Source: Symsagittifera roscoffensis
Lineage: Eukaryota; Xenacoelomorpha; Acoela; Convolutidae
Length of the DNA: 64,000 bases
NCBI RefSeq assembly: GCF_963678635.1
Contig: NC_087063.1
Span: 9,520,386 to 9,584,385, forward strand
Direction of reading: 5' to 3'
The translations under genes were made by a program, and so were the position numbers. How positions within the stretch are numbered: the stretch's first letter is position 1; the number at the start of each line of letters is the position of its first letter. Under the pieces are notes generated by a model. That model did no database searches. It saw only the letters and a list, made by a program, of their open reading frames with translations, and had not been told where the DNA came from. Positions 43,579-56,701 of this stretch are shown here, piece by piece.

Positions 43579-46500
43579 GGGCAAGCCAGTATCGTAGCTA
43601 ATGTTTCATTTCGTTTTTAAACTGGGATGTAAAAACTCTTCAAAATTTTATGTGAAAATGTGAAAAAACTTTGAAAAAACTGATAAAATTTTGAAAAAAT
43701 TTGAAAATTTTTTTTTGTCTCAAACTGTCCAATAAAGCTTTCAATCGATCAGACATGAGTTATAACACATTGAAATACCTTTGAGAAGCTCTAGAGATGT
43801 TTTTTCGAAAAAGTGATTTTTTCACTTGGTTGTCTAAATCGTGAACCGAGATGAAAATTGAAATTTTTTAACATTGAGCAACCTCCAGGAACCAGTGTTC
43901 GTCCTAGGGACGAACATCGCAAAAAACTTATTGCTTTTGCTTAAAAATAACTCCTTCATGATAAATTTTCATTTTTTCGTTTTTAGGTTTTTTGAACTTC
44001 ATAAATAAATTTTTTTTATAACTTAACAGAAGCAAACCGATTGATTTCGATAGAACCATAGGTTAAGAGTGTGAAATTTTCTCTAATTTGGAATAAAAAA
44101 CTATTTCTGATTTTTTTTGAAAAAAAAGTTGTTTTTGAAATTTTCAAGTTTTTCTAAAAATAACTCATTGACTAATTCAAGGTTCTGATCACCGTTAGCT
44201 TTTGATCTGATAAAGATAGACGCTTGGTAATTAGGACCGTTTCTGTTCTCCTATACTAGGGCAAGCCAAGAGTTCAGCTAAGTTTTCATTTCGTTTATAT
44301 ACTGAGATGAAAAAACTTTTCAAAATTTTTTTGAAAAATTGAAAAAATCAAAAAAATTTAAAAAATTGAAATAAAAATTGAACTAAAAAAAATTTTTGTC
44401 ACTAACTGTCCAATAAAGCTTTCAATCGAACAGACAAGAGTTATAACAGATTGAAATACCTTTGAGAAGCTGAAGAGATGTTTTTTCGAAATAGAGATTT
44501 TTTCTCTTGGGTGTCTAAATCGTGCACCGAGATGAAAATTGAAATTTTTTCATATCCAGCAACCTCCGGGAACCAGAGTTCGTCATTCGGACGAGCATCG
44601 CAAAAAAACGCATTCGTTTTGCTTAAAAACAACTCCTTCATGGTAAATTTTAATTTTTTCGGTTTTTGGTTTTTTGAACTACATAAATAATGAAATTTTT
44701 ATAACTTAACAGAAGCAAATCGATTGGTTTCAATAGAACCATAGGTTCAGAGCGTGATGTCTTTTTTCAGTTTGGAATAAAAAAAAATGCTGTTTTTTTG
44801 AATAAAAAATAAGTTAATTTTGAAATTTTCATATTTTTCTAAAAAATAAGACTGAATAATTCAAGGTTCTGACCACCGTTAATTTTTGATCTGATAAAGA
44901 TAGACGCTTGGTAATGAGGACCAATTCTGTTCTCCTAAGCTAGGGCAAGCTAGTAGTCTAGCTAATTTTCACTTCGTTCATGAACAGAGATGTAAAAATT
45001 TTTTCAAATATTCATGTGAAAATTTCAAAAATCAAAAAACTGAAAAAAAAAATTAGAAAAAACTTTTTTTTTGTCTCAAACTGTCCAATAAAGCTTTCAA
45101 TCGATCAAACATGAGTTATAACACATTTAAATACCTTTGAGAAGCTCTAGAGATGTTTTTTTGAAAAAGTGATCTTTTCTCTTGGGTGTCTAAATTGAAA
45201 CTTTTTAATATCCAGCAACCACCCCGGAACCATCGCAAGAAACGCATTTTTTTTGCTTCAAAACAACTCCTTCATTGTAAAGTTTCCTATTTTTGATTTT
45301 TGGTTTTTTGAGCTACATAAATTTAGTATTTTATATTTTAACAGAGGCGAACCCATTGAATTTGATAGAACCATAGTTTCAGAGCGTGAAGTTTTTTTCA
45401 GATTGGAATGAAAAAATAAATTGCTCAATTGTTTTTGAAAAATTATCATTTTTGTTCTCTTAACCCTAATTAGAAGAAGCCATTGGCGTTGTTTTACCAG
45501 GATCATTGGTAAAGTGAGAAAAAACTTGTGAGTTTTTTTTGAATAGAAAAGAAAAATCAAAAAAACTTGAAAAATTAAAACAAATCTACAACTTTGTTTC
45601 TTATGGTTTGCTATGAGTTTCTTTTTGTCGTACTAGGAAGCAATTTGGGGGGGGGGTTCTTGCAACTAGTGTAGTGCAACAAAATTTTATCTATTCTATC
45701 TAAATTTTTCTTGTTTAAGTTCTCTTTAAGTCTGATTCAAAGCAACACACTAAAATTAAATTGGACTAATTGATAACGAAACAATCAAAGAAGATCAAGC
45801 TAAAATTTATTTATGAGCAATTAACTGGTATTAAAGCGTTTATAATTTGGTTTTTGATTTGTCATATTCTTTGTAATTTTCTGAACCAAAGATGGGGGAA
45901 TTAGCTAAATATTTTTTTTCAATACATTTTAATAAAAAGGATGTGAAAAAGCTACAAAAAAAACTTTTTGTTTGCTGTTTTCTGGTATAGTAGATTCTAT
46001 AATATTCTTTTGATTATTTTTACTTTGTCTAACGGCGAGAACTTGTTCAAAAAAAATAGGGGTGAAAAAGAGGGTAACTTACTTCAATTTTCAGATTCCC
46101 TGAAGGAAAAAAAATTATCCACGATCCAGTTTTCTCATTTCGATGGTTGTTATCAATAGAGATAGTATGTAGTTGTCCTAAGATTAAATTTGAAAATATA
46201 TTACACCTGTGATCATTTTTTGGTTGAACTATGGGGGTTTAAAAAGTGTCAATTTGTTAAAATCAACGCGCGATATATTTAGATGAGATTTATTCCGTCT
46301 TAGATATCGTTGTTCCAAACTTGTTTGAAGGAAGCTTTTATGCCATAATCGATTTGTTAGTAGGAGCGAAATTGATCACTTTATACTCTATAAGGAGTTT
46401 GAGGGATAATAATTATAAATAATTTCAAATATTATTTTTTTATTGTTTTTATTTTTTTTTTTTTTTAACTTTCAAGTCAAGACTGTTCCATAGACCTTAA

Positions 46501-47333
46501 AAGGCAGTCGGAACAATCAGGGCTTCTTTACAGAGATGTCTTATGTAGTTTTTTAGATTCCGCTATTGCGCCGATATCGGTATTCACTTAACCTGCTGTG
46601 TTGTTGATGGTGTTCAAAAATCTTCAAAAAAACTTAGTAGTTAAATAAGTAACTTCCCACGTTTTGACATTTTCGAAAAAAAATCTCTTCTCGGCGCGCG
46701 GAAAAAATCAAGTTCAAACATGTTTTTAGTCGTTTGCCCGAGAAAAAAGCATGCCGCAAAACGACGGCTTTTAATAGAATAGTTTTCGATGCAACTATTA
46801 ATTTGATAATCATGCCGCAAAACGATAGTTTTCTATTGGTTAAATTTCAATGCAGCTAGATACGTCATTTTTTAGTCATTGTGCGATTTGAGTTAAAAAC
46901 TAACCTGATTGGAAAATACTCTGATTTTCTATAATTTCATTTTCCTACAGTAGTGTAATCTGATCAGTTGTTAAAATTGAAACTAAGTTTTTGCAAAGGC
47001 TATAAAACTTGATAACATAATTAAAACTGCTTCAATATACCACGGAATTATATATCTCTCCCGATCATGAAAAGCCAAGTGCTTCAGAATACGTTGTCAG
47101 GTATAAAGAAGGAAATAACTTTAAGTTTACCAGTGCAAAGAATTTTTGATTCCAAATCGAAGTAAACCGCTTCTAAAATCAAAGTAAACTACTGAATCCA
47201 TTCCATGTTTGTTTATACCCTTAAAATGCATTAGACCAAAATAATAAGCAGATTTTCTCAGACTGCAGGAGGCAAAAGCCAAAAATTAACTGAGACTCAA
47301 ACAAACCTTTGCAAGTGTCGGAGGAGAAAAAAA

Positions 47334-47372
<39 letters not shown>

Positions 47373-47519
47373 AGTGAACAAAAATATCTAAATTTTCTAA
47401 CAATTTCTTATTTTTCTGAAAATAGTATTTTGACTAACTCGAAGCTCCGACCCCGACAACTTTTGATGTGATTAAGAAACACGACTGTTTAACGGGACCT
47501 TTTCTGTTCGCCTATGGTA
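43579..47519 (+). repeat. Higher-order repeat unit 3 (type I, 3941 bp)
   Basis: Same order of tags and tracts as unit 2. It carries an extra tttcgtttttaaa-type insert after gctaatgtttca that units 1 and 2 lack, and the A subrepeat keeps a segment (ccagtgttcgtcctagggac) lost from unit 2. Confidence 0.93.
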
Positions 47520-49780
47520 GGGCAAGCCAGTATCGTAGCTAATGTTTCATTTCGTTTTTAAACTGGGATGTAAAAACTCTTCAAAATTTTATGTGAAAAT
47601 GTGAAAAAACTAAACAAAAATGATAAAAATTTGAAAAAATTTGACAAAATTTTTTTTGTCTCAAACTGTCCAATAAAGCTTTCAATCGATCAGACATGAG
47701 TTATAACACATTGAAATTTGAAATACATTTGAGAAGCTCTAGAGATGTTTTTTCGAAAAAGTGATTTTTTCACTTGGATGTCTAAATCGTGAACCGAGAT
47801 GAAAATTGAAATTTTTTAATATCCAGCAACCTCCAGGAACCAGTGTTCGTCCTTGGGACGAACATCGCAAAAAAATTATTGCTTTTGCTTAAAAATAAAT
47901 CCTTCATGATAAATTTTCTTTTTTTCGTTTTTAGGTTTTTTGAACTTCATAAATAAAAATTTTTTTATAACTTAACAGAAGCAAACCGATTGATTTCGAT
48001 AGAACCATAGTTTCAGATTGTGAAATTTTCTCTAATTTGGACTAAAAAAAAATTTTCTGATTTTTTTTGAGAAAAAAGTTGTTTTTGAAATTTTCAAATT
48101 TTTCTAAAAATAAGACATTGACCAATTCAAGGTTCTGATCACCGTTAGCTTTTGATCTGATAAAGATAGACGCTTGGTAACTAGGACCGTTTCTGTTCTC
48201 CTATACTAGGGCAAGCCAAGAGTTCAGCTAAGTTTTCATTTCGTTTTTATACTGAGATGAAAAAACTTTTCAAAATTTTTATGAAAAATTGAAAAAATCA
48301 AAAAAATTTGAAAAAATTAAAATAAAAATTGAACTAAAAAATAAAAAATTTGTCACTAACTGTCTAATAAAGCTTTTTATAACTTAACAGAAGCAAATAG
48401 ATTGGTTTCAATAGAACCATAGGTTCAGAGCGTGATGTCTTTTTTCAGTTTGGAATTTTAAAAAATGCTGTTTTTTTTGAAAAAAAAATAAGTTAATTTT
48501 GAAATTTTCATATTTTTCTAAAAGTAAGACTGAATAATTCAAGGTTCAGACTACCGTTAATTTTTGATCTGATAAAGATAGCCGCTTGGCAATGAGGACC
48601 AATTCTGTTCTCCTATGCTAGAGCAAGCTAGTAGTCTAGCGAATTTTCATTTCGTTCATGAACAGAGATGTAAAATTTTTTTCAATTATTCATGTGAAAA
48701 TTTCAAAAATAAAAAAACTGAAAAAAAAAATTGACAAAACTTTTTTTTTGTCTCAAACTGTCCAATAAAGCTTTCAATCAATCAAACATGAGTTATAACA
48801 CATTTAAATACCTTCAAGAAGCTCTACAGATGTTTTTTGAAAAAGTGATCATTTCTCTTTGTCTAAATCGTGAACCGAGATGAAAATTGAAACTTTTTAA
48901 TATCCAGCAACCACCCCGGAACCATCGCAAGAAACGCATTTTTTTTTTGCTTCAAATCAACTCCTTCATTGTAAAATTTCCTTTTTTTGATTTTTGGTTA
49001 TTCGAGCTACATAAATTTAGTATTTTTACAATTTAACAGAGGCGAACCGATTGAATTTGATAGAACCATAGTTTCAGAGCGTGAAGTTTTTTTTAGATTG
49101 GCGTTGTTTTACCAGGATCATTGGTAAAGTGAGAAAAAACTTGTGAGTTTTTTTTGAATAGAAAAGAAAAATCAAAAAAACTTCAAAAATTAAAACTAAT
49201 CTAAAACTTTGTTTCTTATGGTTTGCTATGAGTTTCTTTTTGTCGTACTAGGAAGCAATTGGGGGGGGGGGTTCTTGCAACTAGTTTAGTGCAACAAAAT
49301 TGTATCTATTCTTTCTAATTTTTTTTGTTTAAGTTCTCTTCAAGTTTGATTCAAAGCAACACACTAAAATTAAATTGGACTAATTGATAACGAAACAATC
49401 AAAGAAGATCAAGCTAAAGTTTATTTATGAGCAATTAACTGGTATTAAAGAGTTTATGATTTGGTTTTTGATTTGTCATTTTTTTGTTATTTTCTGAACC
49501 AAAGATGGGGGAATTAGCTAAATCTTTTTTTCAATAAGATTTAAAAAAAAGGATGTGAAAAAGCTACAAAAAAAACTTTAGGTTTGCTGTTTTCTGGTAT
49601 AGTAGATTCGATAATATTCTTTTGATTATTTTTACTTTGTCTAACGGCGAGAACTTGTTCAAAATAAATAGGAGCGAAAAAGAAGGTAACTTACTTCAAT
49701 TTTCAGATTCCCTGACGGAAAAAAAATTATCCACGATCCAGTTTTCTCAATTCGATGGTTGTTATCAAAAGAGATAGTAT
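47520..49780 (+). repeat. Higher-order repeat unit 4 (type I, cut short by type II)
   Basis: Begins with the A tag. Subrepeat B has lost about 0.3 kb at 48370 (the join runs aataaagctttttataactt), and the end of C through the start of D is also missing, fused at about 49095. After (G)n at 49260 it follows type I up to gagatagtat at 49771-49780 and then switches to type II. Confidence 0.9.
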
Positions 49781-52700
49781 CTCTAAAAAGTTGGTACCAC
49801 CTTTTGAATCTCTATAATTTTTGGGGACTATAGATTCTCATTGCGAGAATCAAAAATTGAAGATTGTTGAAATGTTTCTGCAGAGAACGCGCATCAAAAA
49901 ACGCAGTTTTTTGTTTCAAAACCTCCCAAAATGAACCTCCCCCCCCCCCAAAAAAAAAACTACCAAAAAAAAATGCACATGATTAAAATTTCTACTCTTA
50001 AAAATCTTTAAAATAGTACGCTAGCAAGAGTAGCGTATCAGTATGAAACTTTTTTGTGTTCGGACCTAACTGGCAAACACGAGTGGTCATTTGGACGCAG
50101 TTTTTTTCTAATGTTGATCTGTGTCATTGAAAAATTCATTGCAACTGTTCTCTTTTCTTTTTTTGGCTAGTTTTTAAGGTTATTAAGCAAGAGTAGCTGA
50201 GTGGGGGCAATTTCATTCACAAGGTTGATGGTTCAATTCTGTCTCGTAGGCAAATTTTTTCTAAGTTGATATTTGTTTCTACTTTTTTCGTTTCACTTTA
50301 TGGAGCTGCTTTCTGTCGTTTTCTCGCTAGGAAATTATAATCGCCTCTGTGTTCATTAGCGTAACGAACGTGGAGACTTTTCCTTACGACTTTTGAATAA
50401 ATGTACAGAATAATTGTTTTCGGAGGAATTTTTCTTTGTCCAGACTAATTTTGGCAATTTATTTGAAAATATTCCTTTAGCATCCGAAGTTTTTTGTTGT
50501 CTTGTGATGAATGGTACGAAAAAAAATCAATTGACTTGTGTTTATTTGTTTTTATTAAACAAGGCGATTAAACTGGGGGGCAATTAAAATGTAAGATATA
50601 TTTCATTCTAGTTACACGTATTTATATATTCTACCTAAATAAAAAAGAACTTTGAAAAAATAAATTGATGCATAGTTTATCATTTCTTATTTTCGACAAA
50701 AAGCAGATTGTTTCTCGTTTGAGTGTTTTCTTATTAAAAGTTGGGGCGCTTAAAATGAGAGATTAAACAAAAAAAAACTAAATTAAAAAAATGTAAAATT
50801 AAACGAAAGTTTTGACTCCTTGAGTTCAAGTGTAAAAAAAGCCTTCATTATTTTTGATGGAAATCTAAGGATCAAAAAAATGGCAAATCGGTCAAGTTCT
50901 GGACTACTTTATGCACCCTTTGAAGGTTTTTATTTATATTGATGAAACATAAGGCGAATTTTTATGAGTGTTGAGTTATTCCACTCAACAAAATTATTCC
51001 AACGTGATTTGGGTGAAGCAAAATGATCATAAATTTTTTTGATAGATTCAATTTTCTACGCTTAATGTTTTGGTATTGAACATAATTTATGGGTTTTCAT
51101 TCCGACTTTCGAAGAAAGTGACGGAATAAAGATAATTTCGCTCAGGTGGTTTTTTTTCTGACAAGTATCGCTTTTTTTACTAGCAAAGTTTGACGGAAAT
51201 TTTATGTTCCACTCGAAAACTTTTGCTGACTTGAGCTATAGTTACAAAAGATATTCAATCTGTGCTCCTTGAGGGCTTCTTCTCTCCAGACAAAAGTCGA
51301 TTTCAACTAGCAATTTACGTCGGAAAATTCCTAAAAATCAGCCGAAAAGTATTGTTCTCCAGAAAGATAGCTAATTTCCCCAGCTTACAATAAGTAATGA
51401 TTGATGTTTAATGTGCGATTATGGTGTATAGTTAATTAGATTCGAAATTTTTTTTGTCTAAAACCATTTGGAGCTTATATTCAGTTTGGAGATTATATCC
51501 TCCTAACTTTTCTGTGCTGCTGCTGCCTGAGAGGATCACTTTCTTGATACAGTTTGTCAGTGTTCGACTCGGTAATTTTGGCGTAGCTTTTGCCTGACAA
51601 AAGTTCAATATATTCAATTCTTGGGGTAAATTTTTTGGTCTTTTGACGGATCATTTTTCTCTGATCCTTGTTAAGTTACCGAGGATTTGAAGTTTTGCCT
51701 AACTTGTGACAACTAATGGGGGCAATAGTTTATGTACTATAAACCTGTAAGCAGAAGTTTAGTCCGTGTAACAAGTCGTTCCAAATTGAATTGAGGCAGG
51801 TTAGTTAAAATTTTTTGAAGAAATCATATCAGTTTGCACTTTGCATAGCATTTAATGAATTGATTTTTGAGAAAGAAAACAATAAAAAAACATTTTTTTT
51901 TCACATCCATTTCTTTGATTTTTTCTTCTTCGGTTGATTTTTTTTCCAAATCCGTTGCTTCTCTTTGATAAAAGTAGAACAGATTATTGAAACATAATAG
52001 TATCAAGATTACAAAAAAAAGCAAGGTAACAAGTTTTGAACCATATACTTCATTTCACTTTTTTTGCTTCATTGCGTTCTTTGACTCTATCCTAACTGAC
52101 TGTTAGCTGTATGCTTAGAATGCTCAGAATTTAAGTTTGATTACGCTTGAGTTGGATAATTTTACTAATGATTCTTTTTGTTTTTTCCATTTAAAAAAGT
52201 TGTAAGAAGAAGGTTAACTACGCTCCCAAATTACGGAACTGCAAACGATGAGAATAACATTGTTAAACTTATCTTTTAAATTAGACTAGAACTGTAAAAA
52301 CATGTTGATCATTTTTCTATTGAATAATCTTGGTTAAAAGATTTTTTCCGGTGGAGATGTTTATTCTTCTTAAAAACTTTAAGTTTGAAAAAACTTTAAG
52401 CTTTCTTGTTTCACTTTTTCCTTGAAACGTTTCTGGTTTTCCCGAAAAACCGAGCGATTAAGACAAAAGTAGTAGAAATGAAAGGCATAAATACAATTGA
52501 AAATAAAACGTGAATTTATTGTTGTGAACTTTCTCTTACTTTGCGAGCACAAAAAGTGTTGGAACCGGTAAAAAGATTTTTTTTCCATAAGCAAGTTAGT
52601 TCAGAGAATGATCAATTTGATGGGTATGGCAAATTTGCTAATTATCTTGAATAGTTGTTGATACTACCATCTGCTGCATTAAGTAGTAAGTAAGTGGGAT

Positions 52701-53221
52701 TCGTTTATGCGGTAGTTACCTTATTTTCTCATTCAAGCTTCTTGAAAAATTATCAATTAGTTTTTTTCTTTTGATTTTCGTCTTATTTTCCTTTGATTCA
52801 GCTTCCGTTCTTTCTCAAATGCTGTTTGTTTTGACTGATTTAGCTTTGAATCTTTAAAAAACCTTTAAGTTGCAAAAATGTACAAAGACTGATCTGAATT
52901 TGAAGATTAAATTGTATCTATTTTTTTTTCATTCTTCGATTAACCGGCTCAAAGCTATGAAAAATATAAGTTGAATTGAATTTTTTTTTGAGGAGGATGT
53001 AGTTTTCAAGGGTTTAATGTTTTAAGGGATAGATTTTTTAGGCGTAGTTTGGGGGGTGTATATATGTTCTTTCGTTTAGTGTGTCGCTGCGGATGGGTCG
53101 AACAAAACTTCTAAAACTTGGAGACGAACGGTTTTTTTTGTGACATCAACTTTGCTTACACGAGTCGAAAAAACTTTTGTCGCTTCGAGTTAAAACGCGA
53201 TATAGCTACTAGAAAACAAAT
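49781..53221 (+). repeat. Type II cassette, copy 1 (3441 bp)
   Basis: Starts ctctaaaaagttggtaccac directly after the shared gagatagtat and ends at tactagaaaacaaat. It has the same length as copy 2 and is very similar along its whole extent. It contains a C-rich tract at 49938, a tRNA-like motif at 50187 and the words agaggatcac and gggggtgtatatatgttctt. ORFs are short and not shared between copies. Confidence 0.92.
50187..50250 (+). other. tRNA-like pol III promoter motif in type II copy 1
   Basis: gcaagagtagctgagtgggg carries an A box (TAGCTGAGTGG), and ggttcaattct 33 bases later fits the B-box core GWTCRANNC. A three-pair D stem (GCT/GGC), a possible anticodon stem (AATTT/AGGTT, eight-base loop) and a T stem can be drawn, but the acceptor ends do not pair. 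A T6 run follows. It is a tRNA relic or SINE-type head rather than a working tRNA. Confidence 0.5.
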
Positions 53222-56200
53222 CAATAAAACTTTTTTATAACTTAACAGAAGCAAACCGATTGATTTCGATAGGACCATAGGTTCAGAGTGTGAAATTTTC
53301 TCTAATTTGGAATAAAAAAGTTTTTCTGATTTTTTTTGAAAAAAAAGTTGTTTTGAAATTTTCAAATTTTTCTAAAAATAAGACATTGACTAATTCAAGG
53401 TTCTGATCACTGTTAGGTTTTGATCTGATAAAGATAGACGCTTGGTAATTAGGACCGTTTCTGTTCTCCTATACTAGGGCAAGCCAAGAGTTCAGCTAAG
53501 TTTTCATTTCCTTTATATACTGAGATGAAAAAACTTTTTAAAATTTTTGTGAAAAATTGAAAAAATTAAAATAAAAGTTGAACTAAAAAAAAAATTTGTC
53601 ACTAACTGTCCAATAAAGCTTTCAATCGAATAGACAAGAGTTATAACAGATTGAAATACCTTTGAGAAGCTGAAGCGATGTTTTTTCGAACAAGTGATTT
53701 TTTCTCTTGGGTGTCTAAATCGTGCACCGAGATGAAAATTGAAATGTTTTCATATCCAGCAACCTCCGGGAACCAGAGTTCGTCATTCGGACGAACATTG
53801 CAAAAAAACGCATTCGTTTTGCTTAAAACCAACTCCTTCATGGTAAATTTTAATTTTTTCGGTTTTGGTTTTTTGAACTACATAAATAATGAAATTTTTA
53901 TAACTTAACAGAAGCAAATCGATTGGTTTCAATAGAACCATAGGTTCAGAACGTGATGTTTTTTTTTCAGTTTGAGATAAAAAAAAGGCTGTTTTTTTTT
54001 TGAAAAAAAAATAAGTTAATTTTGAAATTTTCATATTTTTCTAAAAGTAAGACTGAATAATTCAAGGTTCAGACCACCGTTAATTTTTGATCTGATAAAG
54101 ATAGACGCTTGGCAATGAGGACCAATTGTGTTCTCCTATGCTAGAGCAAGCTAGTAGTCCAGCTAATTTTCATTTTTTTCATGAACAGAGATGTAAAAAA
54201 TTTTTCAAATATTCATGTGAAAATTTCAAAAATCGAAAAACTGAAAAAAAAAATTGGAAAAAACTTATTTTTTTTTGTCTCAAACTGTCCAATAAAGCTT
54301 TCAATCAATCAAACATGAGTTATAACACATTTAAATACCTTCAAGAAGCTCTACAGATGTTTTTTGAAAAAGTGATCATTTCTCTTTGTCTAAATCGTGA
54401 ACCGAGATGAAAATTGAAACTTTTAATATCCAGCAACCACCCCGGAACCATCGCAAGAAGCGTATTTTTTTTTACTTCAAAACAACTCCTTCATTGTAAA
54501 ATTTCCTTTTTTTTATTTTTGGTTTTTCGAGCTACATAAATTTAGTATTTTTATAATTTAACAGAGGCGAACCGATTGAATTTGATAGAACCATAGTTTC
54601 AGAGCGTGAAGTTTTTTTTAGATTGGAATGAAAAAAAAATTTGGTGAATTGTTTTTGAAAACTTTTCATTTTTGTTCTCTTAACCCTAATTAGGGCAAGC
54701 CATTGGCGTTGTTTTACCAGGATCATTGGTAAAGTGAGAAAAGACTTTTTATAGAAAAGAAAAATCAAAAAAACTTCAAAAATTAAAACTAACCTAAAAC
54801 TTTGTTTCTTATGGTTTGCTATGAGTTTTTTTTGTCGTACTAGGAAGCAATTGGGGGAGTTATTTTAACTAGTGTAGTGCAACAAAATTTTATCTATTCT
54901 TTCTTATTTTTCCTTGTTTAAGTTCTCTTTAAGTTTGATTCAAAGCAACACACTAAAATTAAATTGGACTAATTGATAACGAAACAATCAAAGAAGATCA
55001 AGCTAAAATTTATTTATGAGCAACTAACTGGTATTAAAGAGTTTATAATTTGGTTTTTGAATTGTCATATTTTTTTGTAATTTTCTGAACCAAAGATGGG
55101 GGAATTAGCTAAATCTTTTTTTCAATAAATTTTAATAAAAAGGAAGTGAAAAAAATACAAAAAAACTTTTTGTTTGCTGTTTTCTGGTATAGTAGATTCT
55201 ATAATATTCTTTTGATTATTTTTACTTTGTCTAACGGCGAGAACTTGTTCAAAAAAATAGGGGCGAAAAAGAGGGTAATTTACTTCAATTTTCAGATTCC
55301 CTGAAGGAAAAAAAAGTATCCACGATCCAGTTTTCTCATTTCGATGGTTGTTATCAATAGAGATAGTATGTAGTTTCCCTAAGATTAAATTTGAAAATAT
55401 ATTACACCTGTGATCATTTTTTGTTGAATTATGGGGGTTTAAAAATGTCAATTTGTTAAAATTAACGCGCGATTTATTTTGCGCTATTTATTTTGCGCTA
55501 TAGCGGAGATTTAATCCGTCTTAGATATCGTTCCAAACTGGTTTGAAGGAAGCTTTTATGCCATAATGGATTTGTTAATAGGAGCAAAATTTATCACTTT
55601 ATACTTTATAAGGAGTTTGAGAGATAATTATTATAAAAAATTTCAAATTTTATTTTTTTATTGTTTTTATTATATTTATTTTTTTTTAACTTTCAAGTCA
55701 AGACTGTTCCATAGACCTTAAAAGGCAGTCGGAACAAACAGGGCTTCTTTACAGAGATGTCTTTTTTAGTTTTTTAGATTCCGCTATTGCGCCAATATCG
55801 CGATTCACTTAACCTGCTGTGTGGCTGAATGGTGTTCAAAAATCTTCAAAAAAAACTTAGTAGTTAAATAAGTAAGGCGCGCGGAAAAGATCAAGTTCAG
55901 ACATGTTTTTAGTCGTTTGCCCGAGAAAAAGCATGCCGCAAAACGACGGCTTTTAATAGGATAGTTTTCGATGCAACTATTAATTTGATAATCATGCCGC
56001 AAAACGATAGTTTTCTATTGGTTAAATTTCAATGCAGCTAGATACGTCATTGCGCGTCATTGTGCGATTTAGTTTAAAAACTAACCTGATTGGAAAATAC
56101 TCTGATTTTCTATAATTTCATTTTCCTACAGTAGTGTAATCTGATCAGTTGTTAAAATTGAAACTAAGTTTTTGCAAAGGCTATAAAACTTGATATAATA

Positions 56201-56513
56201 ATTAAAACTGCTTCAATATACCACGGAATTATATATCTCTCCCGATCAAGAAAAGCGAAGTGCTTCAGAATACGTTGTCAGGTATAAAGAAGGAAATAAC
56301 TTTAAGTTTACCAGTGCAAAGAATTTTTGATTCCAAAACGAAGTAAACCGCTTCTAAAATCAAAGTAAACTACTGAATTCATTCCAAGTTTGTTTATACC
56401 CTTAAAATGCATTAGACCAAAATAATAAGCAGATTTCCTCAGACTGCAGGAGGCAAAAGCCAAAAAATAACTCAGTCTCAAACAAACCTTTGCAAGTGTC
56501 GGAGGAGAAAAAA

Positions 56514-56554
<41 letters not shown>

Positions 56555-56701
56555 AGTGAACAAAAATATCTAAATTTTCTAACAGTTTCTTATTTTTCTG
56601 AAAATAGTATTTTGACTAACTCGAAGCTCCGACCCCGACAACTTTTGATGTGAGTAAGAAACACGACTGTTTAACGGGACCTTTTCTGTTTGCCTATGGT
56701 A
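53222..56701 (+). repeat. Higher-order repeat unit 5 (type I, starts in mid-subrepeat A)
   Basis: Resumes type I inside subrepeat A at aacttttttataacttaaca, then B (about 53476), C, D (about 54692), a reduced G tract (attgggggagtt at 54852) and a (GA)n tract at 56517-56551, the longest of the series. Confidence 0.9.
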